In this document: piece after piece, positions 11,301 through 18,338 of the stretch
Numbering within the stretch: the first letter of the stretch is position 1
Layout: each line of letters opens with the position of its first letter
Assembly (NCBI GenBank): GCA_016929905.1
Contig: JAFGHX010000100.1
Coordinates: 1 to 32,964, forward strand
Reading direction: 5' to 3'
DNA from: Kiritimatiellia bacterium
Lineage (GTDB): Bacteria > Verrucomicrobiota > Kiritimatiellia > JAFGHX01
DNA: 32,964 nucleotides
Program-made: the position numbers and the translations under genes
The notes under the pieces: generated by a model
Databases searched by the model: none
The model's input: the letters and a program-made list of their open reading frames with translations, nothing else
Told to the model about the DNA's origin: nothing

Positions 11301-11748
11301 GCTCGTGGCTGCCCGACGCCAGCGAGTCATACAGCGGCGTGCCGTCCGGCTCGTTGCGGTCCCACACGCGTTCGCCGTTGATCCACATGATGAATCCGTC
11401 GTCGTACTCGGCGACGGCGCGCAGGCGCGTTTCGGCCGTGAGCTCGGTCACCGTGAACGTCCGGCGGATGAAGAAGGACGAGTAGCTGTTCTGCATGTCG
11501 CTCAGCGTGGTGTTCAAGCCCGACTCGCCGTAGCCGAGCGGCGCTTTGCCCTTGGACCAGCCGCTGTCGTCGAAATCGGGGGTGCGCCAGTCGGTTCGGG
11601 GATCGGAAGCTTCTTGCGTGCCTTTGCGATAGCGCCAAGTCGACGATTTCGTGACGAGGGTTTCTGCGCTCGTTTCCCTTGCGGCCCCCAGAATGATGAC
11701 CAGCAGCGGCACCCGGCAGTAGCAGCGGAATAGGTGTCTTCTCATCAT
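5326..11748 (-). CDS. Giant secreted CotH-kinase-like protein with three lamin-tail domains
   Basis: A 2140-residue protein. Modules in order: signal peptide (about 8-28); jelly-roll (35-195); chitobiase-C-like beta domain (200-280); CotH domain (about 325-700), with KRSLKLFFRGAYGAKKLNYPLF (residues 393-414), the GLYWGVYNPVERMDE block and a metal-site segment LAWDLEWAW (601-609); second chitobiase-C-like domain (785-870); three lamin-tail (LTD) domains (from about 874 to 1345, each opening RITEILYNP-, VISEVL- or VINEILYNP-like); jelly-roll; FN3; an FTAYNDLMW beta-rich domain; another jelly-roll; calcium-type repeats; and an 85-residue C-terminal module ending GRVWLENQ. The start is ATG 11748 (or 11745) after GAGGGGGG; the open frame continues upstream but lacks a ribosome site. 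A shared promoter element lies at 11809-11843. It is probably an extracellular or surface protein. Enzymatic activity is inferred only. Confidence 0.85.
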   Translation of the reverse strand: MMRRHLFRCYCRVPLLVIILGAARETSAETLVTKSSTWRYRKGTQEASDPRTDWRTPDFDDSGWSKGKAPLGYGESGLNTTLSDMQNSYSSFFIRRTFTVTELTAETRLRAVAEYDDGFIMWINGERVWDRNEPDGTPLYDSLASGSHERGTSVTNELPDPKDYLEPGENLLAVQVFNAAPDSSDCWIDVELGAFKRVADTAFAPDRGFYDAPFDVTIRTKTPGATIRYTTNGTAPSSAYGTTGGTNVVVHISDTRCLRAAAFKSGYEPTDVDTHTYIFLDGVLQQAAVPAGFPATWGAKKTPADYAMDAHIVDEPAYAGKWRAAFKSLPTMSIVLKTQDMFGTYTLYGNTETTETPCSVELIYPEGFPAAYTGFQVDAGLKGHSHAPPSRIKRSLKLFFRGAYGAKKLNYPLFETSIFHADSATDTFDGLILRAGGNETYSGYMVDYRTAVYARDEWARNSFIDMMGYGCRGMHVHLYINGLYWGVYNPVERMDETFHAQYFGGEDEDWFWANQTDAAEGYSATDPADDRWEYLVETLGGKDMTVAADYAEMQEYLRLPEFCDYVQLWWFTGGGDWQDGWGVNNMYYANRINPPEPGFYLAWDLEWAWLDSPNLCHDGAWIKPQFLTAAEGSSTPYDPVKHKHFAKPFRSLMRNKDFRMLFADRLYKHVKNDGMLTDANSRARWTTICDFIEEPILCEGARWGDAKCPQTYDNGSAADTTVYRYARDLNDYTGNPCDAKGNALTNWYSARDHVYNLMGGNGARLISLCKTQSINGYTPYPSLDPPTFQQHGGAVASGFRLTLSNPNGAGAIYYTLDGSDPRLPGGAQAGGAALYSGARVLSRTTHVKARIYKNADTWSPVHAATFNFTAHYSNLRITEILYNPLGGEDFEFIEIKNTGSSTRGLSEMTVRGIRYTFPPGAELGPGEFAVLVRNEAAFTGRHPGVKETVALFGEYSGKLSNDGEKLALLDNDGRTVTSVRYNDKEPWPREADGAGFSLVAADTAGDQDDPAKWRASNLIGGSPGRDDGAPHHVVISEVLSHTDLPQLDAIELHNAGGAAADIGGWYLSDSNDNYRKYRIPDGTTLAADQYIVFDESDFNTNTNDPACFALDSHGDEVYLTKWDSNGNLEYLAEARFGGAENGVAFARYVKTDEDADFVAQRVPNTLGSANAPPKVGPLVINEILYNPVPGAAEFIELANTSGSTLKLYDPATPANRWRLAAAVDYTFPAGTELAADETVLVVSTNESTFRAQYPDVPSGVRVFGPYAGRLGNGGESVKLWRPGAPDEQGVPWILADRVQYGDNSPWPESADGDGPALERQDPEAYGNDAVNWTASLEPGGTPGRPNSGVLVPKSAGWRYHDQGADLGTAWRLPGFDDSRWQDGNAPLGYDHLEVDTVVSYGDDPNNKPITTYFRKRFTLAADPADVESLDLAAKYDDGFVVYLNGQEVARKAVPGGTVSCTTPASSHSATDYEPVNLDSHIGKLVQGVNVLAVELHQSGPTSSDLFMDIELVHEAVEPSVPPPAAPGNLTAAALGCSEIKLTWQDNSDNETTFKIDRSLDGASWTRITEPAANTTTCTDAGLAGDTRYYYRVKAYNSGGNSDYANVASDKTDPAAPPPPIAFTAYNDLMWDSGQPTQNITTYSAWSYNGWSTSGPLVDYERGTNVSATLTVSSDGAVSPSHLAQGADAATGTDAHTVFAGKVSAVGNMAYGTVTLHFTGLDPALTYELVLYGNRNESAYTDRTSVFTISDVQAFANQSTAGTTIGTTSTADDTITIVTGSNTQNGHVARFAGIDPGADGDLTVTIAGTHAYVNALMLRAFNVHGSEPKVPRGAVWRYRKGTAEASAPVSAWRVVGFDDSAWSSGAAPFGYGDGPYGTTLADMEDTYSSVFLRTIFVVDNPSLVNGVELGAFYDDGFVMWINGREVARVNVAGVPGSPVAHDGFAAGNMGPVEWSTNLTGSALTGLRQGENVLAVQAFNVSLTSSDLSFDAQLSIVNSQLPIQEDADQDGMPDAWETACLSNLADPADRADWADPDGDGLSNLEEFIAGTDPTGSGSSFEVDVSLHGGQLVVEFQARAAAGAGYDGYTRHYALESRAGTAAPWEPVPGYADILGAGQTVSYTNATPEEATYYLGRVWLENQ
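5745..5778 (-). repeat. In-frame heptanucleotide tandem repeat
   Basis: On the plus strand there are five 7-nt units, the first one base short: GGATTG, GCAATTG, ACTATTG, ACGATTG, ACAATTG. It lies inside the coding sequence and encodes the linker LSIVNSQLPIQ between the last jelly-roll and the calcium-type repeats. Seven bases per unit means three units restore the frame, so the peptide period is seven residues. Confidence 0.8.
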
Positions 11749-11808
11749 GCCCCCCTCTTCGATGTAACGGGTACCCGGATTGCGCGCGCGCGTTCCCTGC
11801 TTTCGGAG

Positions 11809-11843
11809 AAATATGGCGCGCATCCGGTCCGAACCCCTCGCGG
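11809..11843 (-). promoter_or_regulatory. Shared promoter element, copy 2 (giant CotH operon)
   Basis: The minus strand reads CCGCGAGGGG, 18 nt, CATATTTCTCCG. It lies about 60 nt upstream of ATG 11748. Both blocks match copies 1 and 3 exactly, while the spacer sequence is unrelated. Confidence 0.78.
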
Positions 11844-12007
11844 ATATTTGCGTTTGCGTCCAGGACGGCCCGGCGGCTTTTGGCACGGGCGTTGCGGCAC
11901 CGTGCCGTCAACCTGACCGCGGCAATAGACCATATGTAGCGGTACAGCTTCCCGATCGATAAACATTTGTAATGCCGATCGTTGGTACAGATGTTAAATC
12001 GCGGCGC

Positions 12008-12036
12008 TGGGGCGGGAGGGGAGGGGGGCGGGTGGG
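12008..12036 (+). other. Potential G-quadruplex (six G-runs)
   Basis: Six runs of three to six G on the plus strand are separated by single bases (GGGG C GGG A GGGG A GGGGGG C GGG T GGGG). It lies about 70 nt beyond the stop of the minus-strand transglutaminase/papain gene. In that transcript it would be C-rich, so any quadruplex would form in the template DNA. A role in slowing transcription past the gene end is speculative. Confidence 0.4.
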
Positions 12037-12103
12037 GCGCAGGAGTCGGGCAGATCGGGCAGACCGGTGGCTGGGAATCGGGAGTTGCATGTGGCTTGGT
12101 CTC

Positions 12104-15100
12104 TCATTCGTTCGTCAGCCACACGCGGCCGCGGTAGCAGACGGCGTCGTCCGCCGCCGTGTTCGTGCAGGCAACGGTCTGGCCCAGGCCGAGAATATCG
12201 GCGTAGCCGGGCACGGGTTCCCACAGGGTGCGCAGGACCGGGCGCGACTCCAAGGCGTAATGCCGGGTGTACCCGTCGTAGCCCGCGCCCGAGGCCGCCA
12301 CCGTGGGGAACGACACAACCGGTCGCCCCGTTTCGAGAGCCACATCGACTCCAAACCATGAACCCTTCTGCACGGGGTCGGTGCCGGCAATGAACTCTTC
12401 CAGGTTCGACAGGCCGTCGCCGTCGGGGTCGGCGGAGCCGGTCTTGTCGGCCGGGTCGGAGAGGCCGGAGAGCTTGTCGTCCTCCCACGCGTCGGGCATC
12501 CTGTCCTGATCCGCGTCCTCCTGGATTGACAATTGACTATTGACGATTGACAATTGCGCATCAAAGGTCAGGTCGCTGCTGTCGAGCGAGCGGTTGAACA
12601 CCTGCACGGCCAGGACGTTGTCGCCGGCGTGCAGCTCCGGCAGCGCGGCGCCGACCAGGTCCGCCGTCCACTCCGTGGGGCCGATGGCGCTGGAGGCGAG
12701 CGAATGGCAAGGCACAAGTGTGCCGGGTTCGCCGGGCATGTTGACGCGGGCGATCTCCGCGCCGTTGAGCCAGGCGATGAACCCGTCGTCGTACAGCGTC
12801 CACAGGTGCAGGGCGCTGATGCGGGCAGGGCTTTCGACGGTGAAGGTTCGGCGCAGGAAGACGCAGGTGTAGCTGTCGTGCATGTCGGCCAGCGTCGTGC
12901 CGTATGGCCCGTCCCCATAACCGAACGGGGCGGCGCCCTCGCTCCAACCGGCATCGTTGAAGCGGACGCTTTGCCAGCCGGGCGCCGCTTCGGCTGTGCC
13001 CTTGCGGTACGTCCAGACCGCACCGCTTTCGATTTTGGGCTCGGCGCTTTGGGCGTTCGCCCCTTGGATCAACAAGGCGTTGAGGTACCCGTGCGTGCCG
13101 CCGATCCGCACGGTGAACCGACCGTCGGCGCCTGGATCGATTTCAGCGAACCGCGCCACGCGCCCCTCGCGTGTGTTGTGACCGGTCACGATCGTGACGG
13201 TGTCGTCGGGCAGCGTGCCGGTTTCCATGACGGCGCCGGCGGAGCTGGCGTTGCGGAACGCGGTCGCGCCGGCGATGGTGAACACGGAGGTGCGGTCCGT
13301 ATAGGCCGGCTCGCCGCGGTTGCCGAACAGCGTGACGGCATAGCGCATGCCGGGGTCCAGCTCGCTGAATTCGAGCGTGATGGTCCCGTAGGCCATGTTG
13401 CCCACGGCGCTGAGCCGGCCGCCGAAGGCGGCGGCTGCGTCGCCGCCCGCGGCGTCGGCGCCCTGCGCGAGGTGGCCGGTGCTCCAGTGCCCGTCGCTCG
13501 CGACGCTCAGGCACGCCGGCAGCGCGGCGCCGGTGGCGTAGTCAACGAGGCAGCCGGCGGTCGTGCAGCCGTTGCTTGGCCACGCGGTGTAGGTGGTGAG
13601 ATTGGCGGCCGGCTGGCCGCGGCTCCACGCGCAGTCGTTGTAGGCCGCGAACTCGGCGGGCGACGGGGCGGGCGTGGCGGGATAGTCGGCCCAGAGCCAA
13701 TTGCTGGCGTTGTCGACGCTGAGCGGCGTGTCGCGCGCGACGGCGGTGACATCGTTGTGATTCGGATCGAGGACCTTGAAGGATTTGACGATCACGGACT
13801 TGCCGGCGACGATATCTCGCACTTCCATCACGTAGCGCCACGGCGTGGCGGCGGGGTCGCCGGACGGGGCGATGTCGGTCAGGTCGAACACGAATGTGCC
13901 TTCGGGTGCGTCATCCGAGCTCGAGTAGGTATTGCCGTCGAACCCATGCCGGTCGGCCTTGCCGTCGAGCGGCTTGGAGAAGATCAGGCCTTGCCACGAG
14001 GCTTTGGGGTCCGCAAAGGGCGGGGCGGCCCCCGGCGCGACGCGGTGGAAGGTGAGCCGTATGTCGCCGCGCGCGGCGGACTGAAGCGTGAACTCGGCGA
14101 GCAGCCGAGGGCGGTATGGCTCCGTACGGTGCTCGATGCACCAGGATTTGCCTTCGTTGAAGGCCGGGACGCGGTTCGCGCCGCCGGGCCCGTTCGCGAC
14201 CGCCGAGGCGGGCCAGAGCGCGTCGTAGGCCAGCCAGATGAAACCGTCGGTTTCGTACCACTTGCCGAGCCCGTGCGAATCGGCGATCTGGAGCACGCCC
14301 TTCTCGCCGGGATCGACGTGGTCGTTTCCGTTGACGTCCACCCAGATGTTGTCGTTCCACCCGACGACCGCCATGGTGTGCCCGCTGTCGGTCAGGTCGC
14401 GGACGACGTAGCATGCGGTTTCGCCGACCAGCGCATCGTCTGCCGTGGTGGCCGGGTCATCCTTGATGGTCGTCCACTGCCAGTTGCCCGTGGTCGGCGA
14501 TTCGGCCTGCAGGGTCAGTCCGAAACGCGGATCGTACAGATGCCGCTTCAGCTCGGCCAAGCCGGCGGGTGTCCAGAGCCCTTCGATTTCCTTCTGCGCC
14601 AACGCGCGGCGGCTGATGGCGGCGCGCCATACGCGTGGATCGGTGCACCATGAGGTGTAGGTGTTGGGCGTGCCCGTGGGAAACTCGGCCAGCGTGGCCA
14701 ATCCGTGCTTGATGTGCAGGTCGTAGCGGTCGAAACGATCGGCGTGCCCAGTGGAGCCGGCGCCGCCGCTGAGCAGGTTGTAGGTCCAGGGCACTGAGCA
14801 GCGGTAGGCGTCCCCGCCGCTTTTGGCGTTCCACCCTTCGAGGTGCGCAATGATGTAGGTGCCGCTGTAGTAGGTGGACGCCCAGACCCCACAGTTGCCG
14901 ATCCGCTGCGTGCCGATTGGCGGAAAGGCGGCCTCGAGGCCGCGGTTGTGGACGGCAGGCAAGCCGGAAAGCGGCGTCGTCGCGGCCGCGACGACGCTGT
15001 AGGCCGAGTCCCCGAGCGTGCCGTGCTCGGCTTTGACCGTGTAGTAATAGGTGGTGCCGGGCGCCAGCCCGGAGTCCGCGTAGGCGGTGGTGTCGGCCGG

Positions 15101-16516
15101 CAGGATGGCGGCATGGCCGAATATTTGGCCGTCGGTCCCGCGCCGGAGCTTGAAGCTCTCCTCGTTGTCGCTGTTGTCGGTCCAGCTTACCCGGATTTCC
15201 GAGGAGGACACAGCCGTCGCCGCCACGTCCGTCGGCGCGGCCGGCGCGACCTGATTCGTTTCCGGCTCAAAGAAAGGGGTCGGGGGGATGGCGTTCAGAT
15301 CGACCGAGGTCCGCACGTAGAGGTATTCGTTTCCTGCCTTGCCGTTCAGCAGTTCGAGCCGGTTGAGGCTGTTCGCGCGGAGGCTCGCACAGGGCACCTT
15401 GAACTGCCAGCGTCCGTAGTAGGAACTGTACTTCAGGTCCAGCTCGCGCAGGTCGCGCTTGTCGCCGTTGACATTGATGTACCAATCGCCGCCGTTGGCG
15501 GGGAAGTTCGATGTCTTGTTCGTGGCGACCCAGATGTAGGAATTCAGCGCGTTGGTCGAGGGCAGCGTCTCGATATAGAAGCTCCTGCGTACGCCGTTGG
15601 TCTGCGACACCTTGATGCTGCTGCCGTACGTCGCGCTGCTCGGCAAGACACAGAGCGACTGGCGGCTGGCGCTCAGCACGGTCGGAATCCGCTCGAGTGA
15701 GGGGTAGAACCCGTGTGCGTTGTCCGGGGCGAGCCGCAACTGCGCGCCGCCGAAATGCCAGTAGCGGCCTGCGTCAATGTTGTAGGCCCAGCTGCTGAGG
15801 TCGGCCCAGTATTTGAAATCGGGCGTGTTCAGGGATGGGTCGGAGTAGTCGCGCCGGAGCCGGTCGGAGCAGTCCGGGCACGTGCAGTTGTACGGGTTCT
15901 CCTTCCATTCGAGGAAACTGAGTTTGCAGAGGTGCGCGCCGCTGCCGATGTTGTCGACGTAGCGCCACTTGCCGTTGACCTTCACCTCGCAGATCGTGTG
16001 GTTGTGCCAGCCCAGCTTGCGCGCTTCGAGCCCCATGGTCGAGGCCAGGGCGACCATGAGCGAGGCTTTGCCCACGCACCAGGAGCCCTTCGTGATGACT
16101 TCGACGGGATGCTCGGTGGTCTGGCTGGATTGGAGCGCGCGCACGGCCAGCACGAGTGCGTTGACCTTGTCCCAGAGCGGGGTTTGGGCCGTGTAGCCTT
16201 TGTTCTTCCAAACGTTGTCGCGCCAGTCGACCAGGAAGTCCCAGTCCTTCTGGTGGTTCTTGAAGGTGGTCGACACGTTGCAGCCGGGCGTATCGCGCGT
16301 GACGCCGCCGATCGGAATCCACGTCACATGCGGATTGACGTGATCCAGATTGCCGTCGTCCGGCTGCGCCAGGTCGATGCCCCACTCGACGTTGTCGTAC
16401 AGGGTGTCGTAGTGCCCGCGTTGCTGGGGCAGCGCGACCCAGCCGGCAAGCGCGGAACTTGCCATGCGGCACAGAACGAATGCCGCCGTCACTCGCATCG
16501 CGTATCGGGTTTGCAC
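12104..16516 (-). CDS. Secreted protein joining transglutaminase-like and papain-like domains
   Basis: A 1470-residue protein. The start is GTG 16516, with AGGAGA seven bases upstream; signal segment about 7-24. The transglutaminase-like domain (about 45-200) has C147 in GSWCVGKASLM, H173 in HNHTIC and D188 in WRYVDN, then a CTCPDC cluster. FN3 lies at about 424-513. A papain-like (C1) domain at about 520-770 shows Q536 and C541 in GTQRIGNCGVWAS and H712 in SGHTMAVVGW. The position of the usual catalytic Asn is occupied by Asp (IADSHG, D745). An EF-hand-like loop (DVNGNDHVDPGE, about 726-737) sits between them. An FAAYNDCAW beta-rich domain, a jelly-roll, calcium-type repeats and the GRVWL C-terminal module complete it. 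The unit has its own shared promoter element at 16594-16627. Cross-linking, deamidating or proteolytic roles are all possible. Confidence 0.85.
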   Translation of the reverse strand: MQTRYAMRVTAAFVLCRMASSALAGWVALPQQRGHYDTLYDNVEWGIDLAQPDDGNLDHVNPHVTWIPIGGVTRDTPGCNVSTTFKNHQKDWDFLVDWRDNVWKNKGYTAQTPLWDKVNALVLAVRALQSSQTTEHPVEVITKGSWCVGKASLMVALASTMGLEARKLGWHNHTICEVKVNGKWRYVDNIGSGAHLCKLSFLEWKENPYNCTCPDCSDRLRRDYSDPSLNTPDFKYWADLSSWAYNIDAGRYWHFGGAQLRLAPDNAHGFYPSLERIPTVLSASRQSLCVLPSSATYGSSIKVSQTNGVRRSFYIETLPSTNALNSYIWVATNKTSNFPANGGDWYINVNGDKRDLRELDLKYSSYYGRWQFKVPCASLRANSLNRLELLNGKAGNEYLYVRTSVDLNAIPPTPFFEPETNQVAPAAPTDVAATAVSSSEIRVSWTDNSDNEESFKLRRGTDGQIFGHAAILPADTTAYADSGLAPGTTYYYTVKAEHGTLGDSAYSVVAAATTPLSGLPAVHNRGLEAAFPPIGTQRIGNCGVWASTYYSGTYIIAHLEGWNAKSGGDAYRCSVPWTYNLLSGGAGSTGHADRFDRYDLHIKHGLATLAEFPTGTPNTYTSWCTDPRVWRAAISRRALAQKEIEGLWTPAGLAELKRHLYDPRFGLTLQAESPTTGNWQWTTIKDDPATTADDALVGETACYVVRDLTDSGHTMAVVGWNDNIWVDVNGNDHVDPGEKGVLQIADSHGLGKWYETDGFIWLAYDALWPASAVANGPGGANRVPAFNEGKSWCIEHRTEPYRPRLLAEFTLQSAARGDIRLTFHRVAPGAAPPFADPKASWQGLIFSKPLDGKADRHGFDGNTYSSSDDAPEGTFVFDLTDIAPSGDPAATPWRYVMEVRDIVAGKSVIVKSFKVLDPNHNDVTAVARDTPLSVDNASNWLWADYPATPAPSPAEFAAYNDCAWSRGQPAANLTTYTAWPSNGCTTAGCLVDYATGAALPACLSVASDGHWSTGHLAQGADAAGGDAAAAFGGRLSAVGNMAYGTITLEFSELDPGMRYAVTLFGNRGEPAYTDRTSVFTIAGATAFRNASSAGAVMETGTLPDDTVTIVTGHNTREGRVARFAEIDPGADGRFTVRIGGTHGYLNALLIQGANAQSAEPKIESGAVWTYRKGTAEAAPGWQSVRFNDAGWSEGAAPFGYGDGPYGTTLADMHDSYTCVFLRRTFTVESPARISALHLWTLYDDGFIAWLNGAEIARVNMPGEPGTLVPCHSLASSAIGPTEWTADLVGAALPELHAGDNVLAVQVFNRSLDSSDLTFDAQLSIVNSQLSIQEDADQDRMPDAWEDDKLSGLSDPADKTGSADPDGDGLSNLEEFIAGTDPVQKGSWFGVDVALETGRPVVSFPTVAASGAGYDGYTRHYALESRPVLRTLWEPVPGYADILGLGQTVACTNTAADDAVCYRGRVWLTNE
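12523..12556 (-). repeat. In-frame heptanucleotide tandem repeat
   Basis: On the plus strand: GGATTG, ACAATTG, ACTATTG, ACGATTG, ACAATTG. This is the best preserved of three copies found at the same protein position in three large secreted proteins. It encodes the linker QLSIVNSQLSIQ before the calcium-type repeats. Confidence 0.8.
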
Positions 16517-16593
16517 GGATATCTCCTTGATTTACGACGGGAATCCGGTCTGCCGGCGCGGACTTGTTGCGCGCGAAACACAGCGTTCCGAGT

Positions 16594-16627
16594 AAATATG
16601 GCGCCGGGTCCGGTTCGCCCCTCGCGG
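16594..16627 (-). promoter_or_regulatory. Shared promoter element, copy 3 (transglutaminase/papain gene)
   Basis: The minus strand reads CCGCGAGGGG, 17 nt, CATATTTACTCGG, about 80 nt upstream of the GTG at 16516. It lies in the 187-nt gap after the FecR-LamG gene, so the transglutaminase/papain gene has its own start point and does not rely on read-through. Confidence 0.78.
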
Positions 16628-16703
16628 GGTTTGTTCTTTTCTGGCGGCGCCGCACGGCAGGCGTGTGCGGGGCATGTCAAGACGGGGTCTGAATTGGGGG
16701 GGC

Positions 16704-18338
16704 TCAGCGCGCGCTTTGTGCCGAGGCGGGGCGGGCGGGAACACCGGCGCGGTAGTGGCGCGCGGCCTCGGCGGCGGTGAGCGCGCGATCATAGAGGGCA
16801 ACGAGGTAGTAGGAGCCCAGCCAGGGCCGGCCGCCGTTCAGTTCGTTGGCGAGCGCCAGGGGCATGGTCGGGTCCCAATTCGAGAAGTCGCCCCCGACCG
16901 AGGCGCAAGGGGTGTCCGCTTTGCCGATCGGGCCTGCGCTGGTGGGCGTGGCGCGCCCGTCGACAAAGATCGCGATCGCCCCATCGGCCCTGCGCGTGAA
17001 CACGAAATGGTGGAGCTTGCGTTTGACGGTGTTGAAGGGCGTGTAGAGTTGGCCCTTTCCGCTCGGCCCGCTTTCGGTTGTGACCAGGCGGCCCATGAAT
17101 CGGCTGGCGGTGTGGCCGGTGCCCTGGCCGAAGGTGATATTGCGGACGGATTCGTCGCGCGAGATGGTGGCGATCCGCAACGGCCAGAACCCGCGCGGCG
17201 GGGAATGGGGCGGGTCCTTGACATAGCGGGGTTGCACCCAGAACTCGATGGTGATCGCGTTGCTGCGCATGCACGCCCGGTTGATCTTGAGAGCCGGGCC
17301 GGCCGAGGCGATCAGCGTTTCGCGTTCGACGGCCAGGCCCCCGCCGGGCAGCCAGCGTACCGCGCCCGGATCGGCGATGTGGAGGTTCAGCGGCGCCTCG
17401 AACCCGGAAAGGTCGCGTACGGTTGTGCCGCCGCCTTCGATGAAGGCGTAGAGCGCCAGCAATCCGTCTGACGTGCGGTCGCCCAGCGCGAGGTGGCGCC
17501 GGTCGGCGACGGGTTTTTCGACGACAGCCAGGGTGGCGCCCACGACGGCATAGGCGCCCTGCGCCACGCGGGCGGTCTTGCCGCTGCGCCTGCTGAGCAC
17601 TTGGACCTGGCCAGCGTCCACATCCACGCGTGAAGCCTCACGCTGGACCGTGACGGTGAACTCGGTACCGAGCACGAACACCTCCGCGTGCGGGGTAGTG
17701 ACGGCGAGCCGGTCGGCCGGCGCGCGCTTCTGCACGCGCGCCCGGAGCGTGCCGGCCGCGACGTGGATGCGGTTCCAGATCTCAACCCTCCGGCCGGGGT
17801 GAACGAGGGCGTCAGGCGCGCCCAGCGTCAAATCGGTGTTCGCACCCGCTTGGAGCGAGGTTGAGTCGGCGCCGGCCAGGGCGGCCAGACTGGCCGGGCC
17901 CGTCTGCAGACGCGTGCCCGGTTCGACGATGCCGCCCGTATCGGCAGGCCGGCTGCCGCCCCGCGTGTGGAGCCGCACCGTGCCGTGGACACGGGCAAGC
18001 TGCCAGGATCGGGCCGTGCCGGCCGCGAGCGGGGGCGGCGGGCGGCTGAGCAGCAGGCCGACCCCGGCCAGGATGGCCGCCGCGACACCGGTGACCCACC
18101 AGCCCCACGGCCGGGCCGGCGCGGCGGGTCGGGCCGGGGTCCGCCAGGGCCGGGGCTGTAGGGCCGAGCGCGGCTCGGGTTCTCCCGCGCGCGCGGCGGG
18201 CGCGGCGCCGGCCAGCCGTGCGTCCTGCCACCGGTACATGCGGGTCAGCAGCTCTTGCTCCAAACCCGCCGGTACGGTTGCCACCTCGTGGCAGCGGCGA
18301 ATGAGGCGGCTGACGTTATGTTCCAGCATATCCGTCAT
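16704..18338 (-). CDS. FecR-type putative anti-sigma protein with C-terminal LamG domain
   Basis: A 544-residue single-pass membrane protein. The N-terminal cytoplasmic part (1-78) would hold the sigma-binding segment. One membrane helix lies at about 80-98. A FecR domain at about 112-270 has the family hallmark TPHAEVFVLGTEFTVTV (214-230) followed by VDVDAGQVQVLS. A LamG/concanavalin-like domain covers about 290-530, with the typical ITIEFWVQP and LHHFVFTRRADGAIAIFVDG strands. Its ATG overlaps the sigma stop in ATGA, which implies translational coupling. FecR proteins next to ECF sigma factors normally act as regulators of that sigma. The LamG domain could sense a surface glycan or protein, but this is inference. 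Confidence 0.88.
   Translation of the reverse strand: MTDMLEHNVSRLIRRCHEVATVPAGLEQELLTRMYRWQDARLAGAAPAARAGEPEPRSALQPRPWRTPARPAAPARPWGWWVTGVAAAILAGVGLLLSRPPPPLAAGTARSWQLARVHGTVRLHTRGGSRPADTGGIVEPGTRLQTGPASLAALAGADSTSLQAGANTDLTLGAPDALVHPGRRVEIWNRIHVAAGTLRARVQKRAPADRLAVTTPHAEVFVLGTEFTVTVQREASRVDVDAGQVQVLSRRSGKTARVAQGAYAVVGATLAVVEKPVADRRHLALGDRTSDGLLALYAFIEGGGTTVRDLSGFEAPLNLHIADPGAVRWLPGGGLAVERETLIASAGPALKINRACMRSNAITIEFWVQPRYVKDPPHSPPRGFWPLRIATISRDESVRNITFGQGTGHTASRFMGRLVTTESGPSGKGQLYTPFNTVKRKLHHFVFTRRADGAIAIFVDGRATPTSAGPIGKADTPCASVGGDFSNWDPTMPLALANELNGGRPWLGSYYLVALYDRALTAAEAARHYRAGVPARPASAQSAR

Larger units (their letters stand above)
11749..12103. other. Intergenic region: promoter element plus G-run block
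   Basis: This 355-nt gap separates the transglutaminase/papain gene from the giant CotH gene. It holds the second shared promoter element (11809-11843) and a plus-strand block of six G-runs (12008-12036). The AT-richer middle (about 11920-12000) has short repeats of the type CCGATCG but no clear operator. I see no gene and no hairpin followed by a T-run that would act as a terminator. Confidence 0.6.

Noticed and set aside
7210..11733. A 1500-codon open frame on the plus strand opposite the giant CotH gene
   Set aside because: High GC leaves antisense frames open. The translation is rich in Arg, Val, Gly and Ala without any domain, while the minus strand encodes clear CotH and lamin-tail modules.
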